Assembly: GCF_050496765.1 (NCBI RefSeq)
Contig: NZ_JBNWEO010000011.1
Span: 295,048 to 359,047, forward strand
From: JAEVLT01 sp050496765
GTDB lineage: Bacteria; Bacillota; Bacilli; Bacillales; Cytobacillaceae
Length of the DNA stretch: 64,000 nt
Direction: 5' to 3'
Translations under genes and position numbers: made by a program
In this document: positions 33,050 to 41,759 of the stretch, piece after piece
Numbering within the stretch: the stretch's first letter is position 1
Layout of the letters: each line of letters opens with the position of its first letter
Notes under the pieces: generated by a model
Databases searched by the model: none
What the model was told of the DNA's origin: nothing
Seen by the model: the letters and a program-made list of their open reading frames with translations, nothing else

Positions 33050-33740
33050 AATAAAAGTATTGATTTGTGATGATCATGAAATATTGCGCAAAGGTATGAT
33101 CCAGCTGCTAAAATTAAGGCCTGGATTTGAAATCGTCGGGGAAGCAGCAAATGGCAAGGAAGCGATTGCACTCACGGATCAACTAAAGCCTGACATTGTT
33201 TTAATGGATATCCAAATGCCCATTCTTGATGGGATTGCCGCAACCTCCGTCATTCGCGGTAAATATCCCAGCATGAAAATCATTATGCTCACGATCTCGG
33301 ATCAGGAAGAAGATTTGTTTAAGGCCATTCAAAGCGGAGCAAATGGATATTTGTTAAAAAATACAAATCTTGATGATTTGTTTTCAAATATAAAACGGGT
33401 TTATAACGGAACTCCAACTTTTTCTCCCGTTTTGGCGACAAAAATATTTGAACATTTCACGGTAATGAACGGATCGGCCAACAAAAAACAAGAGTATCCA
33501 TTAAGCGATCGCGAAAAAGAAATTTTGGAATTGGTTGCCCGCGGCAGAACAAACCAATTTATCGCTGATGCTTTATTTATCAGCATCCATACCGTAAAAA
33601 AACACATGCAGCATATTTTGGAAAAGCTGCATGTGAACAATCGTGCTGAAGCGGTATCCCTTGCCCTTCGCAACGGACTCATCCTCGAAGAAAACAGCAC
33701 ACAAAAAAATGATGATCTTTCTGATTTCTTTAATTGGTAA
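33042..33740 (+). CDS. NarL/FixJ-family response regulator
   Basis: This 232-aa regulator has an N-terminal receiver with the acidic pair CDDHE, phospho-acceptor Asp56 in LMDIQMP and the conserved Lys in YLLKN. The C-terminal LuxR-type HTH shows LSDREKEILELVARGRTN, then HTVKKHMQHILEKLHVNN. The ATG at 33042 follows GGAGG and overlaps the kinase stop as ATGGATAA, so the two are translationally coupled. The 7-2-7 site at 31190 is its likely target, which would tie it to the divergent cytochrome b operon. Confidence 0.93.
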   Translation: MDKIKVLICDDHEILRKGMIQLLKLRPGFEIVGEAANGKEAIALTDQLKPDIVLMDIQMPILDGIAATSVIRGKYPSMKIIMLTISDQEEDLFKAIQSGANGYLLKNTNLDDLFSNIKRVYNGTPTFSPVLATKIFEHFTVMNGSANKKQEYPLSDREKEILELVARGRTNQFIADALFISIHTVKKHMQHILEKLHVNNRAEAVSLALRNGLILEENSTQKNDDLSDFFNW

Positions 33741-33747
33741 TGGCACA

Positions 33748-34134
33748 CTATTGTTTGATTTTAAGCACAGCCATTGTGCATCTGGAGACACAAATCAACC
33801 GATCGTCTTCATCAGTAATTTTTATTTCCCAAACCATTGTTGTTTTGCCTTGATGAAGCACCTGCCCTGTAGCAGTAACATAGCCGTCTTTTTTGGAACG
33901 AACATGGTTGGCGTTGATTTCCAGTCCCACGACAACTTCTGTCTGTTTATCGACCAATTCGTAGGCTCCTACACTTGCGACCGTTTCAGCCAAGGCAACA
34001 GAAGCACCCCCATGCAGCAAGCCAAACGGCTGGCGGGTGCGGTCATCGACCGGCATCTGAGCGACAACCTTTCCTTTTTCTAACAACGTGATTTCAATCC
34101 CAAGCGCCCCGAGTAATGTTTTTTCCAAGTCCAT
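33748..34134 (-). CDS. yuxO: Hotdog-fold acyl-CoA thioesterase (YuxO/PaaI-like)
   Basis: This 128-aa enzyme is about the length of B. subtilis YuxO. It has the hotdog pattern QPFGLLHGGASVALAETVAS (HGG active-site turn with Glu), then NHVRSKKDGYVTATG. The family hydrolyses aromatic acyl-CoA; for this branch 1,4-dihydroxy-2-naphthoyl-CoA in menaquinone synthesis is a plausible substrate, not proven. The ATG at 34134 has GGGAGG 7 nt upstream. Confidence 0.88.
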   Translation of the reverse strand: MDLEKTLLGALGIEITLLEKGKVVAQMPVDDRTRQPFGLLHGGASVALAETVASVGAYELVDKQTEVVVGLEINANHVRSKKDGYVTATGQVLHQGKTTMVWEIKITDEDDRLICVSRCTMAVLKIKQ

Positions 34135-34250
34135 TTTCGATCCTCCCATCCAAAAAAGTGTCTAAGAATTTGTTTACGGCGGTAGCAGTCCTGCCGCATG
34201 TAGTCTTTTACTAATTCCAGCTCCTTCGGTGAAAATCCTTTTGAATGCGA

Positions 34251-34280
34251 AAAAAAACAGCTTACTTGTAAGCTGTTTTT
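34251..34280 (-). terminator. Intrinsic terminator
   Basis: AAACAGCTTAC pairs with GTAAGCTGTTT, with long T runs on both sides. It follows the Gly/Tyr-rich small gene. Confidence 0.85.
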
Positions 34281-34288
34281 GATCTCGC

Positions 34289-34489
34289 TTAGTAATAATA
34301 CGGATAACCCGGGTAACCAAATCCAGGATAACCGAAACCCCCGTAAAACGGGCGGTAGAATAACGGTGCTGCCAAGGCTCCTCCAAGCAGCCCTCCGACT
34401 AGCCCTCCGACTAACGGCCATCCAAATAATCCAAAGCCAAAAAACCGCTGATCCTGCCCTTGATATGGTCCTCGATAATACGGATACAA
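34289..34489 (-). CDS. Gly/Tyr/Phe-rich small hydrophobic protein
   Basis: This 66-aa protein begins MYPYYRGPYQGQDQRFFGFG, has a central hydrophobic glycine zipper (GWPLVGGLVGGLLGGALAAP) and ends in a GFGYPG repeat and PYYY. The TTG start has a perfect AAAGGAGG 8 nt upstream. The composition is like that of small spore or surface proteins of Bacillaceae; I do not recognise a specific family. It is transcribed with its own terminator downstream of the aminopeptidase gene. Confidence 0.75.
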   Translation of the reverse strand: MYPYYRGPYQGQDQRFFGFGLFGWPLVGGLVGGLLGGALAAPLFYRPFYGGFGYPGFGYPGYPYYY

Positions 34490-34625
34490 TTGACGTACCT
34501 CCTTTTACTCTATACATGCCTACACTACTTCATATGCGAGTTGTTTCCTTTTGGAGTGGGCAATAGCATAGAGAAACAGGCATTTGTCATGATTTTCATC
34601 AGCACCCTTTTGGGCAAAAACACGT

Positions 34626-36134
34626 TTACTTTCCGAAGGGTTCGAATCGTTCAACAAACAAGGCAAGTGTCCGGGTCATGACGCCAGTTGCTCCGCTGGG
34701 ACCAAGATCAGAATCTTTTGCTGTGGTTGCTGTTCCCGCAATATCCAAGTGCACCCATGGAGTATCTTCAGCAAATTCGCCAATAAATGCACCGGCAACA
34801 ATCGCGTGTCCTTCCCGTCCCGGTGAATTATTTAAATCGGCAATTTTGCTGTTGCGAACCCTTTCTTTCTCTTTTTCAAAAAGCGGCAGCTGCCAGACAG
34901 GCTCCCCTGCTTCAAAGGATGCTTCAAGCACCTGCTCAAATAACCGCTCATTGTTGGTCATCGCTCCTGTTGTGTTAAGGCCGAGCGCAACAATCACTCC
35001 GCCCGTCAGTGTTGCAACATCAACGAGATAGCTTGCGCCATGGTGTTTCGCATATGTTACCGCATCAGCCAAAACAAGCCGGCCTTCGGCATCTGTATTC
35101 AACACTTCAATTGTTTTGCCGCTCATGGAAGTAATCACATCGTCCGGTTTAAAAGCCGAGCCGCTAATCATATTGTCGGTTGACGGGATAACAGCCACAA
35201 CATTCTGTTGGGGCCGAAGCTCTCCGATGATTTCCATTGCTCCTAAAACAGCAGCAGCTCCGCCCATATCGGTCTTCATTCCGACAATTCCATCTTTCGT
35301 TTTAAGGGAATAGCCGCCCGTATCAAACGTGATTCCTTTACCGACAAGACCGATTACGTCCTCCCACTGCTCTTTCCCTTGATACTTGAGGACAATCATT
35401 TTGGGCGGTTCCGCAGAGCCTTGGTTTACTGCAAGAAATGCGCCCATTCCCAGCTTTTCAATCTCCTGCTTTTCTAAAATTTCCACTTCAAAATCGTACC
35501 GATCAGCGAGCTCTTTTGCATAATTGGCCATATCGGTTGCCGTCAACAGATTACCTGGCGTGTTGACGAGCGTCCGCGCTGAATTGGCTCCTTTCCCGAA
35601 AGCATAACCGACCGATAAAGAAGCATGCAGTTCCCCTTTGTCCACAACATCGCAATAAACGGTTATGTTTTCGATGTTTTTTTCCGGCACATTCGCTTTT
35701 TGGCGGTAGCCTTCGAAACGATATGTCGCCAGCAGCAGGGCTTCACTTAGCGCATGGGCTGCATCTGTGGCATCAAGGCGATCTGTAAGAAAGCTCGTTA
35801 ACAAAACGGCCGTCTCTTCCTGCCTTTCTGCGTGAATCGTTTTGAATACTTTGCCAAAAACTTCACGCAGCTTGTCGAATGTCCATTCGTTTTCTTTTCC
35901 AAGCCCGACGAACCAGATTTTTTTCGCAGCCATTTTTCCTAGAGTATGTAGTTTGCTGATTTTTTTCAACTTAGCGGAAATCTCGCCTTCTTTTACAAGT
36001 TCGGTTAACCCGCCATCAAATGCTTCGTCAAGCATTTTTAATTGTCCATGAAATGTCGTCGGTTTATCAAACAATCCGATCACCACGCTTTCATGAACAT
36101 CGCTAGGCGAGTACACATCCTTTATTTGAAACAT
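34626..36134 (-). CDS. pepA: Leucyl (cytosol) aminopeptidase, M17
   Basis: This two-metal aminopeptidase is 502 aa (B. subtilis YuiE is about 500). An N-terminal macro-like domain is followed by the catalytic domain with VGKGITFDTGGYSLK, MKTDMGGAAAVLG and the signature NTDAEGRLVLADAVTYA. These carry the Lys, Asp and Glu metal ligands and the catalytic Arg. The ATG at 36134 has GGAGG 8 nt upstream. The 1.3-kb repeat array begins about 330 nt upstream of this gene. Confidence 0.95.
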   Translation of the reverse strand: MFQIKDVYSPSDVHESVVIGLFDKPTTFHGQLKMLDEAFDGGLTELVKEGEISAKLKKISKLHTLGKMAAKKIWFVGLGKENEWTFDKLREVFGKVFKTIHAERQEETAVLLTSFLTDRLDATDAAHALSEALLLATYRFEGYRQKANVPEKNIENITVYCDVVDKGELHASLSVGYAFGKGANSARTLVNTPGNLLTATDMANYAKELADRYDFEVEILEKQEIEKLGMGAFLAVNQGSAEPPKMIVLKYQGKEQWEDVIGLVGKGITFDTGGYSLKTKDGIVGMKTDMGGAAAVLGAMEIIGELRPQQNVVAVIPSTDNMISGSAFKPDDVITSMSGKTIEVLNTDAEGRLVLADAVTYAKHHGASYLVDVATLTGGVIVALGLNTTGAMTNNERLFEQVLEASFEAGEPVWQLPLFEKEKERVRNSKIADLNNSPGREGHAIVAGAFIGEFAEDTPWVHLDIAGTATTAKDSDLGPSGATGVMTRTLALFVERFEPFGK

Positions 36135-36209
36135 CTCCTTCACCTCCAACAGTATTCTCTATTATTATAGCGAAAAATGCTAATTACTTCGAATTTCGGA
36201 AAGGTTTTA

Positions 36210-36470
36210 AATGAAAACTCGCCGACTGGCGAGCCTTTAGCGAAGACAGAGGCGTAGTTGAATTTACCACGCTCGTATACCTGCCACATCCTGTGGCACT
36301 CGCCTGACTAGGACGTCCTGTCCATCGTCCGTTCAGAATTTATCCATATAAATTCTGATTAGCTAAGAAAAACCGGGCAAAAATCGCCTGATCCTTTTTA
36401 GTTTGGTGGACAAACGGGGGCCGTTGATTTCTGCTTCAGGCACTCGCTTTCCGCTGGGCGTGCGGGTGAG
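36210..36470. repeat. Left flank of the composite repeat element
   Basis: It holds a hairpin CTCGCC/GGCGAG (about 36216-36231) and the palindromic module CAGAATTTATCC-ATATAAATTCTG (36334-36357). The module starting AAGAAAAACCGGGCAAAAA follows at 36365, with GTTGATTTCTGCTTCAGG, CACTCGCTTTCCG and GTGCGGGTGAGC leading into the 52-bp array. Related modules occur at 41760-41890 and 56043-56160. Confidence 0.75.
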
Positions 36471-37416
36471 CTAGTAATGACCGGTTTACCTTGAAAAATT
36501 GGTGAATTGGGCATTAGGGAAGGAGTAGTGACCGGTTTGACCTGTAAAATTGGTGAATCGGGCATTAGGGAAGGTAGTAGTGACCGGTTTACCTTGAAAA
36601 ATTGGTGAATTGGGCATTAGGCGAGCCAGTAATGACCGGTTTACCTTGAAAAATTGGTGAATTGGGCATTAGGGAAGCTAGTAATGACCGGTTTGACCTG
36701 TAAAATTGGTGAATCGGGCATTAGGGAGGGTAGTAATGACCGGGTTGACCTCAAAAATTGGTGAATCGGGCATTAGGGAAGCTAGTAATGACCGGGTTGA
36801 CCTAAAAAAATGGTGAATTGGGCATTAGGCAAGCTAGTAGTGACCGGGTCACCCTAAAAAATTGGAGAATCGGGCATTAGAGAAGCTAGTAATGACCGGG
36901 TCACCCTAAAAAATTGGAGAATCGGGCATTAGAGAAGCTAGTAATGACCGGGTCACCCCAAAAAATTGGAGAATCGGGCATTAGGGAAGGTAGTAGTGAC
37001 CGGGTTACATTGAAAAATTGGTGAATTGGGCATTAGGGAAGCTAGTAATGACCGGTTCACCCTAAAAAATTGGTGAATTGGGCATTAGGGAGGGTAGTAA
37101 TGACCGGGTTGACCTCAAAAATTGGTGAATTGGGCATTAGGCGAGCCAGTAATGACCGGTTTACCCTAAAAAATTGGTGAATTGGGCATTAGGGAAGCTA
37201 GTAGTGACCGGGTTGACCTGTAAAATTGGTGAATCGGGCATTAGGGAAGCTAGTAGTGACCGGTTTACCTTGAAAAATTGGTGAATTGGGCATTAGGCGA
37301 GCCAGTAATGACCGGTTCACCTTGAAAAATTGGTGAATTGGGCATTAGGGAAGGTAGTAGTGACCGGTTTGACCTGTAAAATTGGTGAATCGGGCATTAG
37401 GGAAGCCAGTAGTGCC
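36469..37416. repeat. 52-bp tandem repeat array, 18 copies
   Basis: The anchor TGACCGG begins at 36478, 36529, 36581, 36633, 36685 and then every 52 bp to 37361; a decayed 19th is at 37413. Each unit runs GCTAGTAATGACCGGTTTAC, then CTTGAAAAATTGGTGAAT, then TGGGCATTAGGGAA with minor variants. Units contain TAG-TAA-TGA in tandem, and because 52 is not divisible by 3 all frames on this strand are closed, so it is non-coding. It lies between pepA and yuiC promoter regions. Confidence 0.95.
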
Positions 37417-37621
37417 CATTTATCCTGATAAATCTGAGAATAGGACTCAAAAATGCATCCGCATTTCCTTCGTTCAATGTTATTTCAGAAAGCTTTTTCA
37501 AAGTCCTACGGGATCTCACCTGTAACGCTAATCCCCCCTGGAGTCGGTGCCTTCCGCTCCAATCAACTTCATGCCCGTCGTGCGTCAGACAGAATGTGCA
37601 TATAAATACTGATTAGCTAAA
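37417..37621. repeat. Right flank of the composite repeat element
   Basis: It contains CCTGGAGTCGGTGCCTTCCG and ends in CATATAAATTCTGATTAGCT (about 37599-37618), the same end module as at 36343 and 56243. No gene was found here. Confidence 0.65.
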
Positions 37622-37648
37622 ACAAAAAACAGGCCGGAGCCTGCTGGT
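37622..37648 (-). terminator. Intrinsic terminator after yuiC
   Basis: GCAGGC pairs with GCCTG around TCCG on the minus strand, followed by a T6 run. Confidence 0.75.
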
Positions 37649-37649
37649 C

Positions 37650-38363
37650 TTATCTTCTTTCCGTTCCAATGTACTGCTGGCGGAACACTTGCATGGATTC
37701 ATTTTCATTTAAGGCAGTCAATTGATCTTCTGTCAATTTTCCGTTGCCTCTTTCAACAATGTATACATCCAATTTCTTTTTTCCCCATAGCTTGTAAACG
37801 TCTTGAACGGTTTCATAATAAAGGTCCAACTCATTTCCTTTAATCGCTCCGCCCTTATCAGCTACAACACCATACCCGTACCCAGGAATAAACAAAATCG
37901 TCCCGATCGGAAAAACCCTCAAATCCGCAGCAATCGTAGAATATAAATCCCTTTTTACTTTAACTCCAGAATAGGTAATTCCATAGTCCGGATGGTTTTT
38001 GTTTTTACCTGTTGATTCATATCCTGCTGTATAGCCTGTTGCCACAACAGTTTGTTTTGGGTACTGCGACCAATCGATCGCATCTTCCAATGGCGGCACT
38101 GTTCCCGCTACGGCTACACTTGAGGAAATTAACGGATCTGTCTCAACCATTTCCTGAATACTGCGAAATGCTAGTCCAAGAGATTTTAAACCAAGATCCA
38201 GAAACGAACTCGTATCGTTTGATTGTTGTGTCTCCAAGCCATATTCGTTCAAGAAAAGACTTTGTGCTTTTACACCAGAAATCGATTGAAAGGTCGATAA
38301 AAATGCCATAAAGAAAAGAATTGTCATTATAAAACGTCTTGTCCAAATTTTTAGACGATTCAT
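37650..38363 (-). CDS. yuiC: YuiC-like 3D-domain protein, secreted cell-wall hydrolase
   Basis: This 237-aa protein has a signal peptide (1-33, cut near VKA-QS), a linker, and a C-terminal 3D domain (about 105-215). The catalytic Asp are in TIAADLRVFPIGT (ADL), VVADKGGAIKG (AD) and NELDLYY (LD), as in the double-psi barrel of MltA-like muralytic enzymes. B. subtilis YuiC is a stationary-phase muralytic enzyme. The order yuiC-yuiB-yuiA is conserved here. Confidence 0.9.
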   Translation of the reverse strand: MNRLKIWTRRFIMTILFFMAFLSTFQSISGVKAQSLFLNEYGLETQQSNDTSSFLDLGLKSLGLAFRSIQEMVETDPLISSSVAVAGTVPPLEDAIDWSQYPKQTVVATGYTAGYESTGKNKNHPDYGITYSGVKVKRDLYSTIAADLRVFPIGTILFIPGYGYGVVADKGGAIKGNELDLYYETVQDVYKLWGKKKLDVYIVERGNGKLTEDQLTALNENESMQVFRQQYIGTERR

Positions 38364-38460
38364 CTAAATATTCACTCCTCCCAGCAATAATCATTTCCAA
38401 AAGAAGAAACGATTATACAAAAAGGAGAAAAAAAACCTTTCCACCGTGGGAAAGAGTAGT

Positions 38461-38778
38461 TTAAAACATTTGGTATCCGTTTTTTCGTAACAATTTGATG
38501 ACAATCCCGGCTGTGATAGCACCAGCTAATCCACTCGACAAAATGATCACATCCGCAGCTCCTAGTGAAAGGATGCGCTGCCAAAGATCTTTTACCGCCG
38601 CTCCAGTATGGGTAAAATACTCAATAAAGCGGATTTTATCGATGATAAGAATGGAAATAACAGGATAAATCACCGCAACAATCCATGACATTCGAAGCAA
38701 CATATTCAACAAGAAACCGATTCCAAAAAACAAAACGAAAAAAAGCAGCACTGATATCAATAAGACAACTAGATTCAT
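38461..38778 (-). CDS. yuiB: YuiB-like membrane protein
   Basis: This 105-aa protein has three hydrophobic segments: VVLLISVLLFFVLFFGIGF, then SWIVAVIYPVISILIIDKI, then a C-terminal helix. It begins MNLVVLLIS and ends RKNGYQMF. The ATG at 38778 has AGAGGAG close upstream. The length and gene order match B. subtilis YuiB. The function is unknown. Confidence 0.85.
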   Translation of the reverse strand: MNLVVLLISVLLFFVLFFGIGFLLNMLLRMSWIVAVIYPVISILIIDKIRFIEYFTHTGAAVKDLWQRILSLGAADVIILSSGLAGAITAGIVIKLLRKNGYQMF

Positions 38779-38843
38779 TTGCTCCTCTGTTCCCCCTTCC
38801 CCTTTACAAATAAGTGTAATGAACGGTAAAAAGGGAGTCAATC

Positions 38844-38888
38844 AAAAGAAGAGCGGGCGTTCTAATCGTTAGAACCCCCCTGCTCTTC
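38844..38888 (-). terminator. Terminator overlapping the yuiA 3' end
   Basis: GAAGAGC-GGG and GTTCTA arms pair across a 5-base loop (38848-38864 with 38870-38888), with TTTTG following on the minus strand. The last six codons and the TAG of yuiA lie inside the stem. Confidence 0.75.
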
Positions 38889-39008
38889 CTTGCTTTTTCC
38901 TGTTCCGCCACAACTCTTACATGTTTCGGAGCCACCAAGCAGCAATTGGAAATAACCGACTCCAGCACAATAGTCACACACTTTTGTTTCCAACTGTTGA
39001 ACCGCCAC
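38862..39008 (-). CDS. yuiA: YuiA-like small zinc-ribbon protein
   Basis: This 48-codon frame has a GTG start and AAGGAGGGG 6-7 nt upstream. The protein has two Cys pairs, CDYCAGVGYFQLLLGGSET and CKSCGGTGKSK, a DnaJ-like zinc-ribbon pattern, and matches B. subtilis YuiA in size and position before yuiB. The function is unknown. The coding end is embedded in a terminator stem. Confidence 0.85.
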   Translation of the reverse strand: MAVQQLETKVCDYCAGVGYFQLLLGGSETCKSCGGTGKSKEEQGGSND

Positions 39009-39181
39009 CTTGATCCCCTCCTTCAAATTTAAATTTCACTTAATTTTCTGATAATTTTACCAGAAAACTCGGTAAATGAAAAGGAAAGAAAGAATGGAAA
39101 TTGCAAAAGGTAAGCGGATACAACTGAAGTTTTCCGTGTTTTTCTTCTAATTGCTCAAATTTTCAACTATTTTTGCGAATA

Positions 39182-39213
39182 GAAAAAAACCGGGATTAAA
39201 CCCGGCTTTTTTT
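39182..39213 (-). terminator. Intrinsic terminator after yumB
   Basis: GCCGGGTTT pairs with an AATCCCGGT arm on the minus strand, followed by a T7 run. It overlaps the yumB stop. Confidence 0.8.
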
Positions 39214-40429
39214 AGAAAAACTTGAATTTCCCTTTTTTCATTACGAGTGGGACGCCGCCAATCATAAACAGTGAGCGGTTGTCAATTACCTTCTTCATGA
39301 ATGAAGCTTTTGTTCCGGTTAATTTTTTACCATAAACGACACCGATCGCATCGTCTTCGCCAAGTGAGCATACCGTTCCTTTGATATCCGGCTTAAACTC
39401 TTCAAGCTCTTTTTTCTCGCGAATAAGTGCTGCTAAGTTGCGGGCGCAAAGTTCCCCTTGCTGCATCGCAATCTGTGCAGTCGGCGGATACGGACGATTG
39501 ATTTCCTCATTAATAAACAAGGAAGAATCACCGATAATAAAAATATCATCATGTCCTGGTGCACGAAGATTTTTTTCCACTTTCACCCGGCCGCGCATTG
39601 CTTCAAATCCGGACTTTTCAATAATCGAATTTCCTCGAACCCCTGCTGCCCAAACTACGGTGCCCGCTTTGATTTCGCGCGGCTCCTCGTCACCTTTTGC
39701 AACTAAGATCCCATTTGGCGTACATTCTTTGATGGCTGTACCAATCAAGAATTCAACACCTTTCCGCTCCAATTGGGAAACAGCGTATTGGACAAGTTCC
39801 GGGTCAAAGCCTGGAAGGACTGTTGGCGCAGCTTCCACACAAATAATTTTCACCTTATGGAAATCCACATCATATTCATGGCAAAGCTCTGGAATACGAT
39901 TCGTTAATTCACCGAGAAATTCGATTCCAGTAAAGCCGGCACCGCCTACAACGATTGCCAGCCTTTCGTCCTTTTTCTCTTCTTCCATATTGTATGTCGC
40001 AAATTGATACTCAATATGCTCGCGCAACTGCCGGGAAGAATTGACGTTTACAATCCCAAACGCATATTCTTTCAGTCCTTTAATACCGAATGTTTCCGGC
40101 TCGCCACCAAGGGCAACAACCAGATAATCATAGCTGATTTCGCCTTTTTCCAAAATAACCTTTTTTTCTTCTCTGTTAATTTCAAGTGCTGTGTCTTCAA
40201 CAAACTCTACTTTGCTGCGATCAATGACATCGCGAATATCATAGCGAACACGGTCATGGTGCAATGTTCCGGCAGATGCTTCATGCAGCCATGTCGTTTC
40301 GTAATGATAATCATTTTTATTAACCAATACGATATCTGCTTCATTGACTCCAATCATCTTTTGCAGACGAACCGTTGTCATTAAACCGCCGTACCCTGCT
40401 CCTAAAATAACAACCTTAGGCTTTCTCAA
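39212..40429 (-). CDS. yumB: Type II NADH dehydrogenase (YumB-like)
   Basis: This membrane-associated NADH:menaquinone oxidoreductase does not pump protons. The 405-aa protein starts at TTG 40429 (RKPKVVILGAGYGGL, the FAD dinucleotide fold), with AAGGTGG upstream; a GTG three codons earlier is possible. The NADH fold is at LAIVVGGAGFTGIEFLGEL and the FAD-binding D is in DIFIIGDSS. A C-terminal amphipathic part is typical for membrane attachment. A Rex-like operator lies about 80-100 nt upstream, which suggests control by the NADH/NAD ratio. Confidence 0.93.
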   Translation of the reverse strand: MRKPKVVILGAGYGGLMTTVRLQKMIGVNEADIVLVNKNDYHYETTWLHEASAGTLHHDRVRYDIRDVIDRSKVEFVEDTALEINREEKKVILEKGEISYDYLVVALGGEPETFGIKGLKEYAFGIVNVNSSRQLREHIEYQFATYNMEEEKKDERLAIVVGGAGFTGIEFLGELTNRIPELCHEYDVDFHKVKIICVEAAPTVLPGFDPELVQYAVSQLERKGVEFLIGTAIKECTPNGILVAKGDEEPREIKAGTVVWAAGVRGNSIIEKSGFEAMRGRVKVEKNLRAPGHDDIFIIGDSSLFINEEINRPYPPTAQIAMQQGELCARNLAALIREKKELEEFKPDIKGTVCSLGEDDAIGVVYGKKLTGTKASFMKKVIDNRSLFMIGGVPLVMKKGKFKFF

Positions 40430-40510
40430 AGTGATCACTTCCACCTTTTTAATTTTTTTCTTATCTTCTGCTAGAATTGGCCATATTATTTTTAAAAAAG
40501 AAGAAAAGAT

Positions 40511-40528
40511 TGTGATATAATTCACGAA
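40511..40528. promoter_or_regulatory. Rex-like operator upstream of yumB
   Basis: TTGTGAT-ATAA-TTCACGA matches the Gram-positive Rex palindrome TTGTGAA-N4-TTCACAA at 12 of 14 defined positions. It is in the yumB/yumC divergent region. Confidence 0.5.
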
Positions 40529-40756
40529 CAGTGACATAAAAGTGTGCTTTTTTTGTCACAATATATCCACATATCATCTTATTCCTTTTTTCACGTTTTT
40601 TCAAGCAATTTTTGTTGGATTTTTAACACAAAAATGTTTACAATATTGTATTGTCTGATAATTCTATTTTTCCTAAAAATATTATTCTGAAAATGTAAGC
40701 CATTTTGTGTTATGATATAGGTTGGAATTGTAACTATGTAGATGGGGGGAATTTGA

Positions 40757-41752
40757 GTGCAAGAAGATCAAAAAGTGTATGATATTACAATTATCGGTGG
40801 CGGCCCGGTCGGTATGTTCACCGCATTTTACGGCGGAATGAGACAAGCATCGGTTAAAATTATCGAGAGCCTGCCGCAGCTTGGCGGACAGCTTTCTGCT
40901 CTATATCCGGAAAAATATATTTACGATGTTGCCGGATTCCCAAAGGTTCGTGCCCAGGAACTAATCAATAATTTAAAAGAGCAAATGGCCAAGTTTGAGC
41001 CAGCGGTTGTTCTGGAACAATCTGTTGAAAAACTTGAAAAACAAGCAGATGGCACCTTTAAATTAACGACAAATAAAGAAGTTCATTATACAAAAACGAT
41101 TATTATTACTGCCGGAAACGGTGCATTTCAACCGCGCCGCCTAGAGTTGGAAACAGCAGCACATTACGAAAACAAAAACCTTTATTACTTTATTGAAGAT
41201 TTAAATCAATTTGCCGGAAAAAGAGTGGTTGTATTTGGCGGCGGCGATTCGGCGGTCGACTGGGCTTTAATGCTTGAGCCAATTGCTGAAAAGGTAACGA
41301 TTGTGCATCGCCGGGATAAATTCCGTGCCCATGAACACAGTGTTGAAAATTTGTACAACTCAAAAGTTGATGTCAAAACACCGTTTGTTCCAGCTGAATT
41401 AATTGGCGATGGCAATGAAATTAACCAGGTTGTTCTAAAAAGTGTAGACGGTGAAACAGAGGAAACGATTGATGTAGATGCGGTCATCTGCAACTATGGA
41501 TTTGTTTCTTCACTCGGTCCGATTAAAGAATGGGGTCTTGAAATCGCGAAAAATGCCATCGTTGTAAACTCTAAAATGGAAACGAATACACCAGGAATTT
41601 ACGCTGCTGGAGATATCTGCACATATGACGGAAAAGTGAAACTGATCGCCTGTGGCTTTGGCGAAGCACCGACTGCGGTCAATAACGCAAAAGCCTATAT
41701 AGATCCAAAAGCAAAAATCCAGCCAGTGCACAGTTCTTCGATGTTTAACTAA
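40757..41752 (+). CDS. yumC: Ferredoxin--NADP+ reductase (YumC, thioredoxin-reductase-like)
   Basis: This homodimeric flavoprotein moves electrons between NADPH and ferredoxin or flavodoxin. The 331-aa length is normal. It shows the FAD fold ITIIGGGPVGMFTAFYGG, ESLPQLGGQL, the NADPH fold VVVFGGGDSAVDWALML and AAGDICTYDGKVKLIACGFG. The CxxC redox pair of true thioredoxin reductases is absent, as in YumC. The start is GTG after a GGGGGG run. It is divergent from yumB. Confidence 0.94.
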   Translation: MQEDQKVYDITIIGGGPVGMFTAFYGGMRQASVKIIESLPQLGGQLSALYPEKYIYDVAGFPKVRAQELINNLKEQMAKFEPAVVLEQSVEKLEKQADGTFKLTTNKEVHYTKTIIITAGNGAFQPRRLELETAAHYENKNLYYFIEDLNQFAGKRVVVFGGGDSAVDWALMLEPIAEKVTIVHRRDKFRAHEHSVENLYNSKVDVKTPFVPAELIGDGNEINQVVLKSVDGETEETIDVDAVICNYGFVSSLGPIKEWGLEIAKNAIVVNSKMETNTPGIYAAGDICTYDGKVKLIACGFGEAPTAVNNAKAYIDPKAKIQPVHSSSMFN

Positions 41753-41759
41753 CATAATG

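Noticed and set aside
34080..34517. 145-aa minus-strand frame over the Gly/Tyr-rich gene and the start of yuxO
   Set aside because: Its first half is antisense-like sequence of the well-supported 66-aa gene in another frame and it crosses a strong terminator. Only its middle part is noted as a possible remnant.
36469..37416. CRISPR array
   Set aside because: The 52-bp units are direct tandem repeats without unique spacers, and no cas genes are present.
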